NCBI RefSeq assembly: GCF_000747525.1
Contig: NZ_CP009278.1
Coordinates: 744,001 to 808,000, forward strand
DNA length: 64,000 bases
Source of the DNA: Sphingobacterium sp. ML3W
GTDB taxonomy: Bacteria; Bacteroidota; Bacteroidia; Sphingobacteriales; Sphingobacteriaceae
Reading direction: 5' to 3'
The notes under the pieces were generated by a model. That model worked only from the letters and a program-made list of their open reading frames with translations, did no database searches and was not told the DNA's origin. A program made the position numbers and the translations under genes. This document shows, piece by piece, positions 61,415 to 64,000 of the stretch; position 1 is the first letter of the stretch; each line of letters begins with the position of its first letter.

Positions 61415-63553
61415 TTAATCTACAATTTTTAATTCATTTATTATATTTGTAGCTCCGGCGAATTTGTCAATCACAAATAGTACATAGCGAATATCAACAG
61501 ATATCGTACGTTGCAATTTGTGGTCAAAAATGACGTCTCCTGCCATTGCTTCAATATTACCATCAAAAGCCAAGCCAATTAGCTCTCCATTTGCATTTAT
61601 TACAGGAGAACCTGAGTTTCCACCTGTAATATCATTATCACTCAGGAAGTTAACGGGTAAATATCCTGCTTTATCTGCATAACGGCCGTAATCTTTATTG
61701 TTCTGTAAATCGATCAATCGCTGAGGTAAATCAAATTCTTCATCACCTTTTTTATACTTAGCAACTGTACCCTGTAGGGTTGTATAGAAGTTTTCAGCTG
61801 CATCATTGCGTTTATCAGCAGGTAATGCTTTGATCGAACCGTAAGTTAAACGTAAGGTGCTATTTGCATCAGGATAGAATTTACCTTTTGGATTTGATGC
61901 TAATACACCAGCAACATATTTACGGTGTGCTGCTTCAAATCTATCAGTTGCTGCTTGATCATTTGCAGATGATTCACGGTATTTGTTTAATAGGGCAGAA
62001 GATAATTTATACAATGGATCGTTTTCTAAAGCCAAGGCAGTTGGATTCTCCAAAAAGTTGTTTAAGCGCTCTTCAGATGCAAAAACACTGTTTTTTATAG
62101 CTTCGCTTACATATGAAGATAAATCATTGTTGTTTTGATTTGCTAATTCTGCAACATATGGCGCTATATTGCCACCTTTTTTTGCATAAAGATTAAGTTC
62201 GTCGATCAATACATCTTCCTCAAGAGGTAAGTATAATTTTTCATAACCAGAACTAATAGCTGCTTGCAATTTTGGTAATAATTCTTGACGCTTAGCCTCA
62301 TTTGACTTCACATATATATCCAATCCATTACCAATTGAGAAAGGCAATGCAGCTAATGAGCTAGAACGTAACATACCACTTAGGTAGTTGTCATGACGTG
62401 CTTTTTCATTTGTAGAAGCGTAATAGTCGTTGATCGTAGCGATAACATCGCCATATTGCGCTTTGTTTTCTTTTTTATTGGCCCATTTATTGAATTTAGC
62501 TTCATCCTGCGCTTTTGTTATTGCGGTTTTGTGTAATGTTAAAGCGTCAATCATACCTTGACGGTTTTTCCAATAGTTTGCAACTTGAGAATATTTTGAA
62601 GCATAATTAATCTTAACAGCTTGGTCCTTGTCCATGTATTTTTTCATGGCATCCATTCCTGTTTTCGAAGCTTCTACCCATGCCGGATAAGCAAACTTTA
62701 CGTTTTGGTCAATTCCACCAGCAGGCATCCAACGGTTTGTACGACCAGGATAACCTAGGATCATGGCAAAATCACCTTCTTTGAAACCTTTTAAGCTGAT
62801 CGGTAGAAAGTGTTTCGGTTTTAAAGGAACATTATCTTTTGCATATTCAGCAGGGTTGCCATTGCTATCCCCATATACACGGAAAATGGAAAAGTCACCT
62901 GTATGGCGAGGCCATTCCCAATTGTCTGTATCTCCACCAAATTTACCGATGCTATTAGGCGGAGTACCTACTAGTCTAACGTCTGTATAATCCTGATACA
63001 CGAAGTAGTAATATTCGTTACCATTGTAAAACGATTTTACATTAACGATGTACTTGCCATTCTCGCTGTTCTCTTTTTCGATTTTGGCAATTTCTTGGTT
63101 AACTACTTTTTGGCGTTCAGATTCAGACATTTTATCATTTACTAAAGATAAGATTCTTTTAGAGACGTCATCCATACGAACGAAAAAGCGCACGTATAAA
63201 GATTTTGGCTTTAACTCCTCTGATTTTGTTTTTGCCCAAAACCCATCGGTAAGATGATCGTTTTCTGGAGTAGATAGCTCGGCAATAGCACCATAACCAC
63301 AATGGTGGTTTGTAAATACTAGTCCTTGATTAGAAACGATTTCTGCAGTACAACCACCGTTAAATTGTACAATCGCGTCTTTTAAACTTGAATTGTTGAT
63401 ACTGTAGATTTCTTCAGCCGTCAATTTCAATCCCTTCTTTTGCATATCAGCCTCATTTAGGCGCTTCAAATGCATTAGGAACCACATTCCCTCATCTGCG
63501 AAAGTGGTCAAACTTGCTGTGATTAGCAGCAATAAGATCCATAATTTTTTCAT
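61415..63553 (-). CDS. S46 family dipeptidyl-peptidase, DPP7 type
   Basis: S46 peptidases remove dipeptides from peptide N-termini in the periplasm. A signal peptide (1-19, ending TTFA) is followed by the chymotrypsin-like fold: catalytic His84 in FTNHHCGYGAI, an Asp in the GKFGGDTDNWEWPRHTGDFS region and Ser649 in GNSGSPVINANGELIG. DPP11 has Arg after the AFD motif and DPP7 has Gly; here it is AFDGNIEAM (Gly665), favouring DPP7 with its preference for hydrophobic P1 residues. The 712-residue length is typical. No partner gene is adjacent. Confidence 0.93.
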   Translation of the reverse strand: MKKLWILLLLITASLTTFADEGMWFLMHLKRLNEADMQKKGLKLTAEEIYSINNSSLKDAIVQFNGGCTAEIVSNQGLVFTNHHCGYGAIAELSTPENDHLTDGFWAKTKSEELKPKSLYVRFFVRMDDVSKRILSLVNDKMSESERQKVVNQEIAKIEKENSENGKYIVNVKSFYNGNEYYYFVYQDYTDVRLVGTPPNSIGKFGGDTDNWEWPRHTGDFSIFRVYGDSNGNPAEYAKDNVPLKPKHFLPISLKGFKEGDFAMILGYPGRTNRWMPAGGIDQNVKFAYPAWVEASKTGMDAMKKYMDKDQAVKINYASKYSQVANYWKNRQGMIDALTLHKTAITKAQDEAKFNKWANKKENKAQYGDVIATINDYYASTNEKARHDNYLSGMLRSSSLAALPFSIGNGLDIYVKSNEAKRQELLPKLQAAISSGYEKLYLPLEEDVLIDELNLYAKKGGNIAPYVAELANQNNNDLSSYVSEAIKNSVFASEERLNNFLENPTALALENDPLYKLSSALLNKYRESSANDQAATDRFEAAHRKYVAGVLASNPKGKFYPDANSTLRLTYGSIKALPADKRNDAAENFYTTLQGTVAKYKKGDEEFDLPQRLIDLQNNKDYGRYADKAGYLPVNFLSDNDITGGNSGSPVINANGELIGLAFDGNIEAMAGDVIFDHKLQRTISVDIRYVLFVIDKFAGATNIINELKIVD

Positions 63554-63727
63554 ACAAACTTGATAAAAAAGTTTAGTTATTTACTACAAAGGTGGTTTAA
63601 TTCTGCTTTAAATCAAAATGCACCTACTTTTGCCTCCCAATTTGTATAAAAATGAAATAGTTGTGTCAATTTTTCGTCAATCTGAGATTCATTGAATGCT
63701 GAGGATAAGCAAGTGGATGCTTTTCCT

Positions 63728-63735
63728 TACCTTTG
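63728..63735 (+). promoter_or_regulatory. -7 box (TACCTTTG) four bases before the DEAD-box ATG
   Basis: TAnnTTTG ends at 63735, followed by TAAA and the ATG at 63740, the same four-base spacing as at tilS, recF and the LolD-type gene. Confidence 0.6.
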
Positions 63736-63739
63736 TAAA

Positions 63740-64000
63740 ATGCAGCAAACATTTGAAAATTTTAAATTGAATAAGCAGCTTTTGAACGCAATTGAAGAAG
63801 CAGGTTATACAGTTCCAACAGAAATACAACAGAAAGCTATTATACCGACGCTAGCCGGTCAAGATATCATGGGAGTAGCACAAACAGGCACTGGGAAGAC
63901 TGCTGCATTTGTCTTACCTATATTGATGAAATTAAAATATGCACAAGGACAAGACGCGCGTGCTTTAATTTTGTCTCCGACTCGTGAGCTTGCTATGCAA
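63740..64000 (+). CDS. DEAD-box RNA helicase, 5' end only
   Basis: Eighty-seven codons are visible before the window ends. They show the Q motif (GYTVPTEIQQKAIIP), Walker A (AQTGTGKTAAFVLPIL) and the Ia region LILSPTRELAMQ, in the proper order and spacing. The family includes RhlE-, CsdA- and DbpA-like enzymes acting in ribosome assembly, RNA decay or cold response; the part visible is closest to RhlE-type but this cannot be settled. The ATG at 63740 is directly behind a -7 box. Confidence 0.93.
   Translation, partial: MQQTFENFKLNKQLLNAIEEAGYTVPTEIQQKAIIPTLAGQDIMGVAQTGTGKTAAFVLPILMKLKYAQGQDARALILSPTRELAMQ

Overview
The window looks like chromosomal DNA of a Bacteroidetes bacterium, most likely Sphingobacterium or a close Sphingobacteriaceae relative (inferred from gene content and promoter style; no rRNA is present). 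The evidence is low G+C, TAnnTTTG -7 boxes with few Shine-Dalgarno sites, and lineage-typical families: DUF4834, DUF2795, DUF3472, GLPGLI, HYC_CC_PP, S46 peptidase, a histone H1-like protein, a FloA-type flotillin and a deoxyhypusine-synthase-like protein. Most of it is housekeeping sequence. No tRNA, rRNA, CRISPR array or prophage was seen.

Layout. 1-7.3 kb: dprA (cut by the left edge), two small unknown genes, rsmG, a glycosyltransferase, tgt, an LptF/LptG permease and an EamA transporter. 7.4-13.4 kb: gltD and gltB. 13.4-14.1 kb: a gene-free interval with short-period repeats. 14.1-19.1 kb: dipeptide epimerase, deoxyhypusine-synthase-like protein with an unknown partner, rdgB, and an AraC regulator beside a DUF417 protein. 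19.3-24.6 kb: a multicopper oxidase with a CopB-like tail and a long OstA/LptA-like protein. 24.7-28.4 kb: tilS, a PH-like membrane protein, DUF4834, recF, dciA. 28.8-32.4 kb: threonylcarbamoyl-AMP synthase, asnS, sucC. 32.5-35.5 kb: a LolD-type ATPase, an orphan pre-ATP-grasp domain, a degenerate HAD protein, a LacI regulator. 35.6-41.4 kb: two dihydrolipoamide dehydrogenases, DUF3817, a thioesterase, an azurin-like lipoprotein, floA. 41.5-48 kb: DUF3472 protein, a probable small RNA, kdsC, maf, a TonB receptor with two HMA domains, a HYC_CC_PP protein. 48.2-51.9 kb: trpD-trpF-trpB-trpA behind a complete attenuator encoding a WWW leader peptide. 52-55.9 kb: small genes, an ABC ATPase, an acyltransferase, an M20 peptidase. 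56-61 kb: an outer-membrane barrel gene split by a 1349-bp IS4-type insertion, with a GLPGLI partner. 61-64 kb: a histone H1-like gene, an S46 dipeptidyl-peptidase, and the start of a DEAD-box helicase.

Themes. Copper handling recurs: the multicopper oxidase, the azurin-like protein, the HMA-bearing receptor and HYC_CC_PP. RNA-level control is visible in the trp attenuator, in a minus-strand small RNA whose unpaired segment is antisense to a sequence resembling the translation start of SusC-type receptors, and in a hairpin over the transposase start codon. Four genes carry a -7 box exactly four bases before the start codon, which suggests leaderless transcripts.
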